Shown piece after piece: positions 51,064 to 59,496 of a DNA stretch of 64,000 nucleotides. Below the pieces are notes generated by a model. The model did not search any database. It was not told where the DNA came from and was given only the letters and a program-made list of their open reading frames with translations. How positions within the stretch are numbered: position 1 is the first letter of the stretch; every line of letters starts with the position of its first letter. The position numbers and the translations under genes are program-made. The stretch comes from JBNKHH01 sp050290245 (GTDB lineage: Bacteria; Pseudomonadota; Alphaproteobacteria; Rhodobacterales; Rhodobacteraceae). The stretch spans positions 58,620-122,619 of the forward strand of contig JBNKHH010000070.1 in the NCBI GenBank assembly GCA_050290245.1, given 5' to 3'.

Positions 51064-52800
51064 ATGGCAAAGTCTACCCACGAAAAGGGTGCAATCAGAG
51101 ATTTGCACACAGCCCGGCGGGCATCCCGGCACTTTTTGTATTTTGCTTTTCTGTTCAGCGTGTTCGCCAACATACTCATGCTGACCGGCCCGCTGTTCAT
51201 GCTCCAGATTTATGATCGCGTGCTGGGCTCGCGATCGGAAGAGACGCTGGTTGCCCTGTTGATCCTCGTGATTGCGCTCTATGGGCTGATGTGGCTTCTG
51301 GATTTCGCCCGCTCCCGGCTCGTGGCGCGATACGGCGCACGCTTTCAGTCGGCGTTGGATGCAAGGATTTTCCAGCTTCAGGTCACCATGCGCCCCGGCG
51401 ACATGCGCCCCGAGGCGATCAGTGCTTCCCGCGACCTGGAAGCCATCCAAGGGTACTACGCCTCGCCGGCGTTCGTCGCGATCCTGGATGCCCCCTTCAC
51501 CCCTCTGTTTCTCCTCGCGATTTTCGTTTTTCACAGCTGGCTTGGCTGGTTTGCCCTCGTCGGTGGCCTCATCCTGATCACGATCACTTTCTTGAACCAG
51601 CTCTTCACCTCCAAGCGCGTTGCCGAAGCCCAGAGAACTGCAGAAGGCGCGCACCGTTTTTCCGAGAATGCCCGCCGGGCCGGAGAATTGATCCGCAGCC
51701 AGGGCATGTTGCGGCCCGTCACCGAAAGATGGATGAACCAGCGCACGGCGGCTCTCGGTCAGTCGATGTCTGCCGTGGATTGGACGACCAGTTTCACCAC
51801 CTTCACCAAATCTTTCCGCCTTTCTCTGCAATCGCTGATTCTGGCCCTCGGGGCCTGGCTCGTTTTAAAGGGCGAGATGACTGCAGGGGCGATGATCGCC
51901 GCGTCGATCCTGATGGGACGCGCCCTCGCGCCTATCGAACAAATCCTCGGACGCTGGCCCCAGATCACGCGTGCGCGTCAGGGCTGGCGGTCGCTCGAAA
52001 AATTCCTCGGTGAATCTCCCCTTCCCGAACAGCGCACAGTTCTGCCGCGGCCCGAGGGACGGATCAGCGTGAAGGGTGTGACGGTGACAACCGGCCCCGG
52101 CAAGCCGCCCGTTCTTTACAATGTCAGCTTTTCAATGGCCCCGGGCGAAGCGCTCGGCGTTATCGGCCGCAGTGGATCGGGAAAGACGACGATTGCCAAA
52201 ACGCTCCTCGGGTTGATCGATCCGAACATCGGCGAAATTCGCTTGGGCGGCGCACTTCTGAGCCATTATCCACCCGAGGATCTGGGCCGCTATGTCGGAT
52301 ACCTGCCGCAGGAGCCGATGCTGATCAGCGGCACAATAGCCGAAAACATTGCGAGGATGTCGCTGGAACCTGATAGCGAAATGGTGGTCGCGGCGGCACA
52401 AAAGGCAAAGGCGCACGACCTGATCCTGGCCCTTCCCGACGGGTATGAAACCCGTGTCGAGGACAATGTCGTCAGCCTTTCGGGCGGGCAACGCCAACGC
52501 ATCGCACTTGCACGGGCGCTTTATGGAGACCCGGTTCTCCTCGTGCTGGACGAGCCGAACTCGGCCCTGGATCTTGAAGGCACCGAAGCATTGAACACCG
52601 CAGTCCGGACCATGAAATCCGAGGGCCGATCCGTCATTATTATGACGCACCGTCCGCTGGCCATTTCGGAATGCGATAATCTGATCGTCGTGGAAAACGG
52701 GCGTATCAAGGCACATGGCCCTCGCGACGAGGTGCTAAAATCCATGATGAAGAATGCCGGTGACATCCAGAAGACACTGGAACGGGGGGCAAGCCAGTGA
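51064..52800 (+). CDS. Type I secretion ABC transporter (PrtD/RsaD-like)
   Basis: A 578-residue ABC half-transporter that drives export of RTX proteins from cytoplasm to outside. The membrane domain (1-330) is of the PrtD type without a C39 peptidase; the ATPase has Walker A GRSGSGKT (368-375), signature LSGGQ (472-476) and Walker B VLLVLDE (491-497). It is coupled to the HlyD gene by a 4 bp overlap. The RTX protein beginning at 64000 in this window is its likely substrate. No TolC-type gene is seen. Confidence 0.92.
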   Translation: MAKSTHEKGAIRDLHTARRASRHFLYFAFLFSVFANILMLTGPLFMLQIYDRVLGSRSEETLVALLILVIALYGLMWLLDFARSRLVARYGARFQSALDARIFQLQVTMRPGDMRPEAISASRDLEAIQGYYASPAFVAILDAPFTPLFLLAIFVFHSWLGWFALVGGLILITITFLNQLFTSKRVAEAQRTAEGAHRFSENARRAGELIRSQGMLRPVTERWMNQRTAALGQSMSAVDWTTSFTTFTKSFRLSLQSLILALGAWLVLKGEMTAGAMIAASILMGRALAPIEQILGRWPQITRARQGWRSLEKFLGESPLPEQRTVLPRPEGRISVKGVTVTTGPGKPPVLYNVSFSMAPGEALGVIGRSGSGKTTIAKTLLGLIDPNIGEIRLGGALLSHYPPEDLGRYVGYLPQEPMLISGTIAENIARMSLEPDSEMVVAAAQKAKAHDLILALPDGYETRVEDNVVSLSGGQRQRIALARALYGDPVLLVLDEPNSALDLEGTEALNTAVRTMKSEGRSVIIMTHRPLAISECDNLIVVENGRIKAHGPRDEVLKSMMKNAGDIQKTLERGASQ

Positions 52801-54095
52801 CAAAGGCCCCTTACAGCGCGCGCCTTCCTCTGGCTGTCGGCTTTTTCGCATTGGTCCTTCTCGTGGGTGTCGTGGGGGTCTGGAGCGTGCGTACCAAGAT
52901 CTCTGGCGCCGTCATCGCCAGCGGTATGATCGTGGTCGAAAGCAATCGTCAGGTTGTCCAACACGCCGAGGGCGGCACGATTGGCGAAATCCTCGCGCGG
53001 GACGGCGACACTGTGGCTGCCGGAGATTTGCTGTTGCGTCTGAACGATACCTTGCTGCGTTCCGAATTGGCCGTGATCGACACACAACTTGTCGAAATCC
53101 GAGCACGACGCGCGCGCCTTGAAGCCGAGCGCGACGACCTCGAACGCATAGCCTTTCCTCCCGAACTGCTGGATATCGTCAAATCCAACCCTGATGCGCA
53201 GGCACAGATTGACGGGCAGGTGTCGCTTTTCGATGCAAGGCTCGGGACACTTGAGAAAGAGAACCAGCAGATCGAAGAGCAGATCGCCCAAACCCGCAAC
53301 CAGATCGAAGGTACCCAGGCACAGCTACACGCGCTTGGCATACAGGAGACGTTGATCCGCGAGGAACTGACCGATCAGGAAACGCTTCTGGCCAAGGGTC
53401 TGGTGCAAATGCAGCGTGTAACGTCGCTGCGCCGCGAAGCTGCGCGATTGGCTGGCGAGATCGGGCGGCTGACATCCGAGATTGCGCGGTCCAAGGGCCA
53501 GATCGCGGCATTGGAGATCGAAAAACTCAAACTTGCGACGTCACGCCGAGAGAATGCCATCGTTACCCTGCGAGATCTCCAATACCGCGAGTTGGAGCTG
53601 GGCGAGCAGCGCGCCGGATTGTCCGAACGCATGGCAAGGCTGGACATACGAGCACCGGTTCACGGCATTGTATACAGCTCGACGGTATTTGCGGTGAACT
53701 CGGTCATCCAGCCTGCCGAGCCGCTGATGTACATCATTCCACAGGATCAACCGTTGATCGTATCCGCCCGCGTCGAAGCGATCCACATCGACCAGATTCA
53801 TATCGGCCAGCCTGCCAGCCTGAGGTTCACCGCGTTCAACCAGCGCATGACGCCCGAGATTGCCGGGCATGTAACGGACATTTCCGCAGACGTGTTTCAG
53901 GACGAGGTGACGGGTGTGAATTACTATCGTGTCGAACTGGTTCCGGTAGATAGCGACCTTGCAAAACTGTCCTCTCAACAGCTTCTGCCAGGTATGCCGG
54001 TCGAGTCCTATCTCAAGACCGACGAACGCACGCCTCTGTCCTATCTGACTAAACCGGTTACCGACTATTTCGGGCGCGCGCTGCGGGAAGGCTGA
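52797..54095 (+). CDS. Type I secretion membrane-fusion protein (HlyD/PrtE-like)
   Basis: A 432-residue periplasmic adaptor with one N-terminal membrane helix (about 8-30, LAVGFFALVLLVGVVGVW), a lipoyl-like half (VVQHAEGGTIGEIL, typical of this family), a long coiled coil (about 110-290) and the second beta domain with ARMSLEP-free VSARVEAIHIDQIHIGQ. GTG start overlapping the ABC gene stop. It connects the ABC transporter to an outer-membrane TolC-like protein. Confidence 0.92.
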   Translation: MTKAPYSARLPLAVGFFALVLLVGVVGVWSVRTKISGAVIASGMIVVESNRQVVQHAEGGTIGEILARDGDTVAAGDLLLRLNDTLLRSELAVIDTQLVEIRARRARLEAERDDLERIAFPPELLDIVKSNPDAQAQIDGQVSLFDARLGTLEKENQQIEEQIAQTRNQIEGTQAQLHALGIQETLIREELTDQETLLAKGLVQMQRVTSLRREAARLAGEIGRLTSEIARSKGQIAALEIEKLKLATSRRENAIVTLRDLQYRELELGEQRAGLSERMARLDIRAPVHGIVYSSTVFAVNSVIQPAEPLMYIIPQDQPLIVSARVEAIHIDQIHIGQPASLRFTAFNQRMTPEIAGHVTDISADVFQDEVTGVNYYRVELVPVDSDLAKLSSQQLLPGMPVESYLKTDERTPLSYLTKPVTDYFGRALREG

Positions 54096-54098
54096 TGC

Positions 54099-54770
54099 TC
54101 ACTCGGCCGCGATGACCCGCATCTGTGCAACCCGAGGTTCGGCCTCCACGCGCAACGACGGCAAGGAAAGACGCGCGATGGTGTGCCACAATATCCATAG
54201 GTTCAGTCGCACCCCGCGCCGTTCCCTGTAAATCAGGTCCAGCCGGGCCTTGGTGCCAATGCAGCGACGCCGATAAACCGCGTCGGTCTCCTCGGCGCTG
54301 CGACAGGCAGCAAGAAGCTTCTCTTCCCGCCGGTGAAAAACCACCGTCGCCAGCCCGGTAATTCCCGGCGGCGTATCACGCAGAACCTCGTCGAAAAGTT
54401 CAGGATAGGCTTCGACGTATTTTCGAAGCTGGGGACGTGGGCCGATAAAGCGCATGTCCCCACGAATAACGTTGAAAATCTGGGGCAGTTCATCCAGCCG
54501 TGTCTTTCGCAGCAGGGCCCCGATAGGTGTCACGCGCGACAGCATATGTCCGCCAAGCGCTGTTTGCTCGGCGTCAGGATCAAGCGGATGCAACGTGCGT
54601 ATCTTGATCAACCGAAACGATGTATCGCGCGTCTTCATCCGTTCACAGGAATAGAAAAACGGTCGCCCCTGCAGCGGGACGACGATCACAAAGAGCAAAA
54701 CAAGCAACAAAAGCACCACCGGAGCCAGGGTCAGAGCAAGCCAGAAATCCACATTTACGCGCCTGTCCAT
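54099..54770 (-). CDS. Undecaprenyl-phosphate sugar phosphotransferase (WcaJ/ExoY group)
   Basis: A 223-residue initiating transferase that places the first sugar-1-phosphate on the lipid carrier. It has one N-terminal membrane segment (FWLALTLAPVVLLLLVLLFV), GRPFFYSCERM, FRLIKIRT and the diagnostic TRLDELPQIFNVIRGDMRFI and GPRPQL. The open frame is longer, but GAGG precedes the ATG at 54770. The short form without extra membrane helices resembles ExoY/Pgl-type enzymes. It is divergent from the large glycosyltransferase. Confidence 0.9.
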   Translation of the reverse strand: MDRRVNVDFWLALTLAPVVLLLLVLLFVIVVPLQGRPFFYSCERMKTRDTSFRLIKIRTLHPLDPDAEQTALGGHMLSRVTPIGALLRKTRLDELPQIFNVIRGDMRFIGPRPQLRKYVEAYPELFDEVLRDTPPGITGLATVVFHRREEKLLAACRSAEETDAVYRRRCIGTKARLDLIYRERRGVRLNLWILWHTIARLSLPSLRVEAEPRVAQMRVIAAE

Positions 54771-54925
54771 AATGACCTCGTCTCTGGTGAGAATACCGAC
54801 GTTCACTCGTTGATGATCACACACCAACGACAGTCGCAGGAAGCCGTAAGAAAATTCTTACCGAGAACAGCCATGATCGTTCTTGGTCAACAGGGCGTTA
54901 ACCAGGCAGCGGCTATAGCGTTGAA

Positions 54926-57403
54926 ATGGTTACACGTCGCCTCCGCGCCCTTCCACGGCTCTCGAAAAACGTGCTGCGCAGTCTCTTTGACAGGCACGCC
55001 GGTGCGTGCACGGTCGGCTTGGGACCGGTAGGTGAAGGCGGCGCCATACAGGGCGTACTGCACGACCTGGCCTGGACCCGACACCGGGTAAAGATACGTG
55101 GCTGGGCTCAGGGCAGCGTGAGTTGCGGGTTCGACAGGCGCGCAAGCCAGGCCCGGGCGACCGGTCAGTTCGAATTCGATCTGCCGCGGCCCGAAAAGCG
55201 GGCCGGTATCCAGCTCGATTTTGATCTCAACGGAAGTACAGCGCGGCTTGAGGTGAAGCCACCCGGTCCTGCTGCCGTCTACCTGTCCTGTCTTCGGGCG
55301 ACGCCGGCCATATTTTCTGAACTCTGGTCCGAGCGGCGTCACCTGTTCGACTTTCTGCGCACGGGCAACACAGCGGTCGCGGCACGGCTGCGACAGCGCT
55401 TTGGCCTGAACACCGGTCAAGAGCATGCCTGTCCGGTTCCGTCGGATTTGCTTGGACCACCGTCCGAGCTTCCCGCCTGCGATGCCTACCCGATTGTCAT
55501 CGTGCCGGTCTTCAACGCTTTCGAAGACCTTGACCGTCTTTTGCGCAACCTGTGCCACAGCGGGTGTCCCTTTCACCTGATCCTGGTCGATGACGGCTCG
55601 AGCGATCCGCGCATCAGACCGCGCCTGGAGGCGCAGAGGAAATCCGATCCCGAACATGTCACCTTGATAAAATCCGACGACAACCGCGGATTCGTCGTTT
55701 CCGTAAACACGGCCCTGGCCCAAATACACCGGCACGGAAACGGGCCGGTCGTCCTGCTGAACACCGACACGTTGCCGCCAGCCAACTGGCTTCCCCGTCT
55801 CGTCGCTCCGCTCTTGCACGATCCCTCGATTGCCTCCGTGACCCCCTTGTCGAACAACGCCGAGATCCTTTCGGTGCCCGCGCACGGCGTGATCACGGAT
55901 CCGGACCTCGAAATGATCGCGGCAATTGACCGGGTTGCACAGCGCTTCTCACCTGAACACCGGCAATCGAATCTGCCGACGGGAATCGGGTTTTGCCTGG
56001 CCATAGGCCGCGACGCCCTGGCTGCAACCGGTTCTCTCGACCCCGGATTCGGGCGTGGCTATGGCGAAGAAGTCGACTGGTGCCAGAGGGCGCTGGCACG
56101 AGGATACCGTCACGTTGCCGCGCTGAACCTTGTGATCGGTCACCGTGGCGGCGCCAGTTTTGGTGCAACAGCGAAGCAGGACCTGATTGAAAGGGCAAGC
56201 ATGGTGATCTCGGCCCGCTATCCAGATTATGACGGCCGCGTCCGTGAGTGGGTCGCCGCTGATCCTGTCGCTGCGCACCGGCTGGTCCTGTTTGTGGCAT
56301 GGCTTGCGCAGAGCACCAACGGCCCGGTCCCGGTCTTTCTTGGCCATTCGCTTGGCGGCGGTGCTGAAACCGCCCTGAAGTCCGAGATTGCCGCAGCATT
56401 TGGTACTGGCGCGCCCGGCGTCATCGTCGTGCGTGTCGGCGGTCACCGCAACTGGCAGATCGAAGTGCATTGCCCTGACCGGGTCCAGCGCGGCGAAGTT
56501 GCTGACACAGCGTTGCTCTTGGAAATACTCGCGCCGGTTGCGCACCGCCGGGTCATCTATTCCTGCGGAGTCGGTGCCTTCGATCCGGCCTCTGTTCCCG
56601 ACCTGCTGCTCGCCCTGGCGCAGCTTCCAACAACGCGCCTTGAACTGCGGGTCCACGACTTTTTCCCGATCAGCCCATCCTGGAACCTGATTGGCAGCGA
56701 CGGCCAATATCGCGGCGTACCGCCGCTCGACACGCGCGATCCGGCTCACGCCATCCCATCGTGCCTGGGACGCAACGCGGTCAGTCACCGGGATTGGCGG
56801 GCCTCCTGGGCGCGCGTGATCGTCCAGGCGGACGACATCACGGTCTTTGCGCCATCGGGTCGGGACATCATTCTGTCTGCCTATCCCGGCTGCGCCGACA
56901 GGATCACTCTCAAGCCACACGGTTTGCACAACCTGCCCCGAAACCTGCCTGCCGGAGGGTCTTCCATCGGGGTCCTTGGTGGCATCAACCAGGCGAAAGG
57001 GGCCGAAGTCCTGCTGCGCCTCGCGCGCCACCGGGGCAAGCGGCCAGCGCATAGGATCGTCGTGATCGGCGAAATGGACGGCGCTTATCGCCTGCCCCGT
57101 TCTCACGTTGTCCACGGTCGCTATGACACGGCCCAGATTGCCCACTTGGCCCGTCACTACGACATTGGCCTATGGCTGGTGCCCTCGGTCTGTCCCGAAA
57201 CTTTTTCCTTTGCAACTCACGAAGCGCTGGCAACCGGGCTTCCGGTCCTGTCCTTCAGTCTCGGCGCACAGGCCGATGCCCTGCGCTCAAAACCGAACGG
57301 CCGCGTAATCTCGGCGGCCCCTGACGACCCTGCTGCCATCTGGTCGGAAATCGAGTCCGTGCTGATCGCGGCTCAAAACCCCATGGCCCAGGTCGTGCCA
57401 TAG
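54926..57403 (+). CDS. Two-domain glycosyltransferase (family 2 plus family 4)
   Basis: An 825-residue protein with a GT-A domain (residues about 190-440: VIVPVFNAFEDLDRLLRNL, LVDDGSSD at 220-227, LLNTDT at 277-282) and a C-terminal GT-B domain (about 465-815) with GHSLGGGAETAL, GVLGGINQAKGAEVL and the EX7E motif in PETFSFATHEALATGLP. Such tandem enzymes can add two sugars in a row. It follows the type I secretion genes but is read from its own upstream region, divergent from the sugar phosphotransferase; its 3' end overlaps the DUF707 gene by 31 bp. Confidence 0.82.
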   Translation: MVTRRLRALPRLSKNVLRSLFDRHAGACTVGLGPVGEGGAIQGVLHDLAWTRHRVKIRGWAQGSVSCGFDRRASQARATGQFEFDLPRPEKRAGIQLDFDLNGSTARLEVKPPGPAAVYLSCLRATPAIFSELWSERRHLFDFLRTGNTAVAARLRQRFGLNTGQEHACPVPSDLLGPPSELPACDAYPIVIVPVFNAFEDLDRLLRNLCHSGCPFHLILVDDGSSDPRIRPRLEAQRKSDPEHVTLIKSDDNRGFVVSVNTALAQIHRHGNGPVVLLNTDTLPPANWLPRLVAPLLHDPSIASVTPLSNNAEILSVPAHGVITDPDLEMIAAIDRVAQRFSPEHRQSNLPTGIGFCLAIGRDALAATGSLDPGFGRGYGEEVDWCQRALARGYRHVAALNLVIGHRGGASFGATAKQDLIERASMVISARYPDYDGRVREWVAADPVAAHRLVLFVAWLAQSTNGPVPVFLGHSLGGGAETALKSEIAAAFGTGAPGVIVVRVGGHRNWQIEVHCPDRVQRGEVADTALLLEILAPVAHRRVIYSCGVGAFDPASVPDLLLALAQLPTTRLELRVHDFFPISPSWNLIGSDGQYRGVPPLDTRDPAHAIPSCLGRNAVSHRDWRASWARVIVQADDITVFAPSGRDIILSAYPGCADRITLKPHGLHNLPRNLPAGGSSIGVLGGINQAKGAEVLLRLARHRGKRPAHRIVVIGEMDGAYRLPRSHVVHGRYDTAQIAHLARHYDIGLWLVPSVCPETFSFATHEALATGLPVLSFSLGAQADALRSKPNGRVISAAPDDPAAIWSEIESVLIAAQNPMAQVVP

Positions 57404-58509
57404 TCCCTGGCCAGCGTCCACAATTCGGCCTTCGCATTGATCCCGTGACGGCGCAGGTAGGAATAATAGGCGCCCCCGGCCAGGTCGACAGGTCGAGCAT
57501 GGGTCGCAAGAATGTCATCCAGAACAGCGATGCGCCCGCCAGCATCCCTGACGATCTTTCCCCAGACAAGGTCCAGACCAAAGCCGCTGACCGATTTTCC
57601 GAAGGTCGGCGCCACCCACCGAAGCGCCTGAGCCGAGAACACCGGCATCATGATTTCGACCGCCGCAAGGTCGCGCGGACCCTTTTTGCCCGCACTGCTG
57701 TAAAGTTCTGGCCAATTGCAGACAGAGTCGTCGGTCAGCGCCATCTGCGCCAGGTCCAGTTTATGCTGCCGGCACGCACGGAAAAGCCGGTTCAGGCTGT
57801 CACAGTCCGCCGCGATGTCGTCGTCGAGGAACAGGACGTGGTCATAGCCGCTGAACACTTCGCGATAGCGGGACCACAGGGTCCACATGGCGGAAAACTT
57901 GGTGCCCTTCTGGAAGACGACATAATCGCCAAATCCGGGCTGAAAGCCCCGTGCATCGTAATAATTCACCAGCAGGTCCCATTCGCGCTGCCCGTCGTCG
58001 AACCAGCTTTCAGCCAGAGACATTGGCCCGGCCTGCAAGACAACGAGGGCCTTTCGGGCCCCGGCGGGACGTCGAAGTTGATGAACCGTGCACGAGATCG
58101 CCTGAAGAAACGCACGCTGGTATTTTCGCAGGTCCTCCCGGCTTTCATAAACGCCCAGCGCCGCCGATCGTACACCCTTCAGGATCAGATCATAGGCCGC
58201 GCCCGCCGCTGAACACCCGGTTGCGTCCAGGTAACGGCGCATGTCAACGAACGGAGAAGGATCCCGCCCCTCGTGGCGGCCCACCTCCAGATAATGCAGG
58301 TAGGGCGCGGCGAAAGACGTCCAATCCGGGTTCTGCCAGGCATACCAGTCGGTAACGAAGAATGGCGTCGGGTCCAGACTTTTGGCCAAACCGTTCTGCA
58401 AATACCAGCTTTCGGCCTCCGCCCCGGTGGGCAATTCAGCCCCTTGCGACCCCAGGTACCCGGCATCCACCGGAACCGCGGTCACATCCGACACAGCTGC
58501 CCCCTCCAT
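57373..58509 (-). CDS. DUF707-type protein with glycosyltransferase-associated repeat
   Basis: A 378-residue protein. Residues 50-93 form a unit of the type DPSPFVDMRRYL/EVGRHEGRDPSP that also occurs in the neighbouring glycosyltransferase-methyltransferase. Residues 150-378 match the DUF707 group: KALVVLQAGP, LLVNYYDARGF, FLDDDIAADCDSL (DDD at 229-231, a possible nucleotide-sugar or metal site). DUF707 has no settled function but often lies in surface glycan clusters. It overlaps the upstream gene by one base (TGATG). Confidence 0.72.
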   Translation of the reverse strand: MEGAAVSDVTAVPVDAGYLGSQGAELPTGAEAESWYLQNGLAKSLDPTPFFVTDWYAWQNPDWTSFAAPYLHYLEVGRHEGRDPSPFVDMRRYLDATGCSAAGAAYDLILKGVRSAALGVYESREDLRKYQRAFLQAISCTVHQLRRPAGARKALVVLQAGPMSLAESWFDDGQREWDLLVNYYDARGFQPGFGDYVVFQKGTKFSAMWTLWSRYREVFSGYDHVLFLDDDIAADCDSLNRLFRACRQHKLDLAQMALTDDSVCNWPELYSSAGKKGPRDLAAVEIMMPVFSAQALRWVAPTFGKSVSGFGLDLVWGKIVRDAGGRIAVLDDILATHARPVDLAGGAYYSYLRRHGINAKAELWTLARDYGTTWAMGF

Positions 58510-59495
58510 CAGGCCCCGCGCTCCGCCCGGCTGGCCAGGGCATAGACGGCGCGCGTCAGTATCGCGATATCGTCAGAGGTTTTCTTATCCTCGGAAATCG
58601 TCAGCACGTCCTTCTCCGTCGGAGGCTTGAAAAGCGGAAGGTTCGCCGTGTCGGGCAGGAACCGCGCTTTCAGCGCCTCGTTCTCCTCGGCATAGCGCAG
58701 CATGATCCGCCGCCGCGTTTCGAGATCAAGAAGCGAGGAGGCCGATGATTTTTTCAAGGCGGACGTGCCCAAAAGCCGGACCATGACCTCATAGAACCGG
58801 TTGTCGTGTTGATCCTCGAACTCGTCCCGCACCCGGTGCGCCAAACGCGCCAACGCCTCGTCGAACGACGGGTTTGCAGCTCGTTTCAACGCGCTCAGGC
58901 CGTCTTGCGAAATACCGGCGCAGGCGCAAAAATCTGCGACCACATCGCCGTCTTTCAGCTGGTCGCGCACAAAGGGCCGCACGGTCACGTTCTCGTCGCC
59001 GAACGCATCCGCCCAGGGCAAGATCATGGTATGCCAGCAGGCAACTTTGCCGACCCGATCCGCCAGGAATGCTTCGACCGAACCATAAAGTTTCAGATGC
59101 CATTGCTGCCAACTGCTGATCAGGAAATCATCCTGGCGCCGCACATAAAAAACAATCCGCACTCGACACCCTGACAGCGCCCGCTCCACCATGCGTGCCA
59201 GTCCCGGATGGTTGCATATGTTCTCGGCGCTCAAAACAAGCTTGTTGCTTTTTCGCGCGGCGGCCTGAGCCACCAGAGCCTCAAGCCTCGCCACAAGACC
59301 CTGCTCGCCGGTTTGGATACCGACCGAGTCCTCAAAGGCCCAGATCTGTTCGCCCGTTACATCGGATTCAAAATCCAGGCGCTTGCCCGGAATGGCGATA
59401 TTGCGTTCAGCCAAAGCCTCGGCGTTCTGGCACAGATAGGCCTGAATGGCCGAGCTACCGCATTTCGCGCCACCAATGTGCAGCACGATGTCCAT
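58509..59495 (-). CDS. Sulfotransferase-like P-loop protein
   Basis: A 328-residue protein whose N-terminus VLHIGGAKCGSSAIQAYL matches the PAPS phosphosulfate-binding loop and whose RIVFYVRRQDDFLISSW matches the 3'-phosphate site of sulfotransferases. It would transfer sulfate to a sugar or protein acceptor. The ATG at 59495 is used (a TTG 6 codons earlier is weaker); it lies 1 bp after the stop of the gene upstream. With glycosyl- and methyltransferases around it, a surface glycan is the probable target. No PAPS-making genes are in the window. Confidence 0.75.
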   Translation of the reverse strand: MDIVLHIGGAKCGSSAIQAYLCQNAEALAERNIAIPGKRLDFESDVTGEQIWAFEDSVGIQTGEQGLVARLEALVAQAAARKSNKLVLSAENICNHPGLARMVERALSGCRVRIVFYVRRQDDFLISSWQQWHLKLYGSVEAFLADRVGKVACWHTMILPWADAFGDENVTVRPFVRDQLKDGDVVADFCACAGISQDGLSALKRAANPSFDEALARLAHRVRDEFEDQHDNRFYEVMVRLLGTSALKKSSASSLLDLETRRRIMLRYAEENEALKARFLPDTANLPLFKPPTEKDVLTISEDKKTSDDIAILTRAVYALASRAERGA

Positions 59496-59496
59496 G

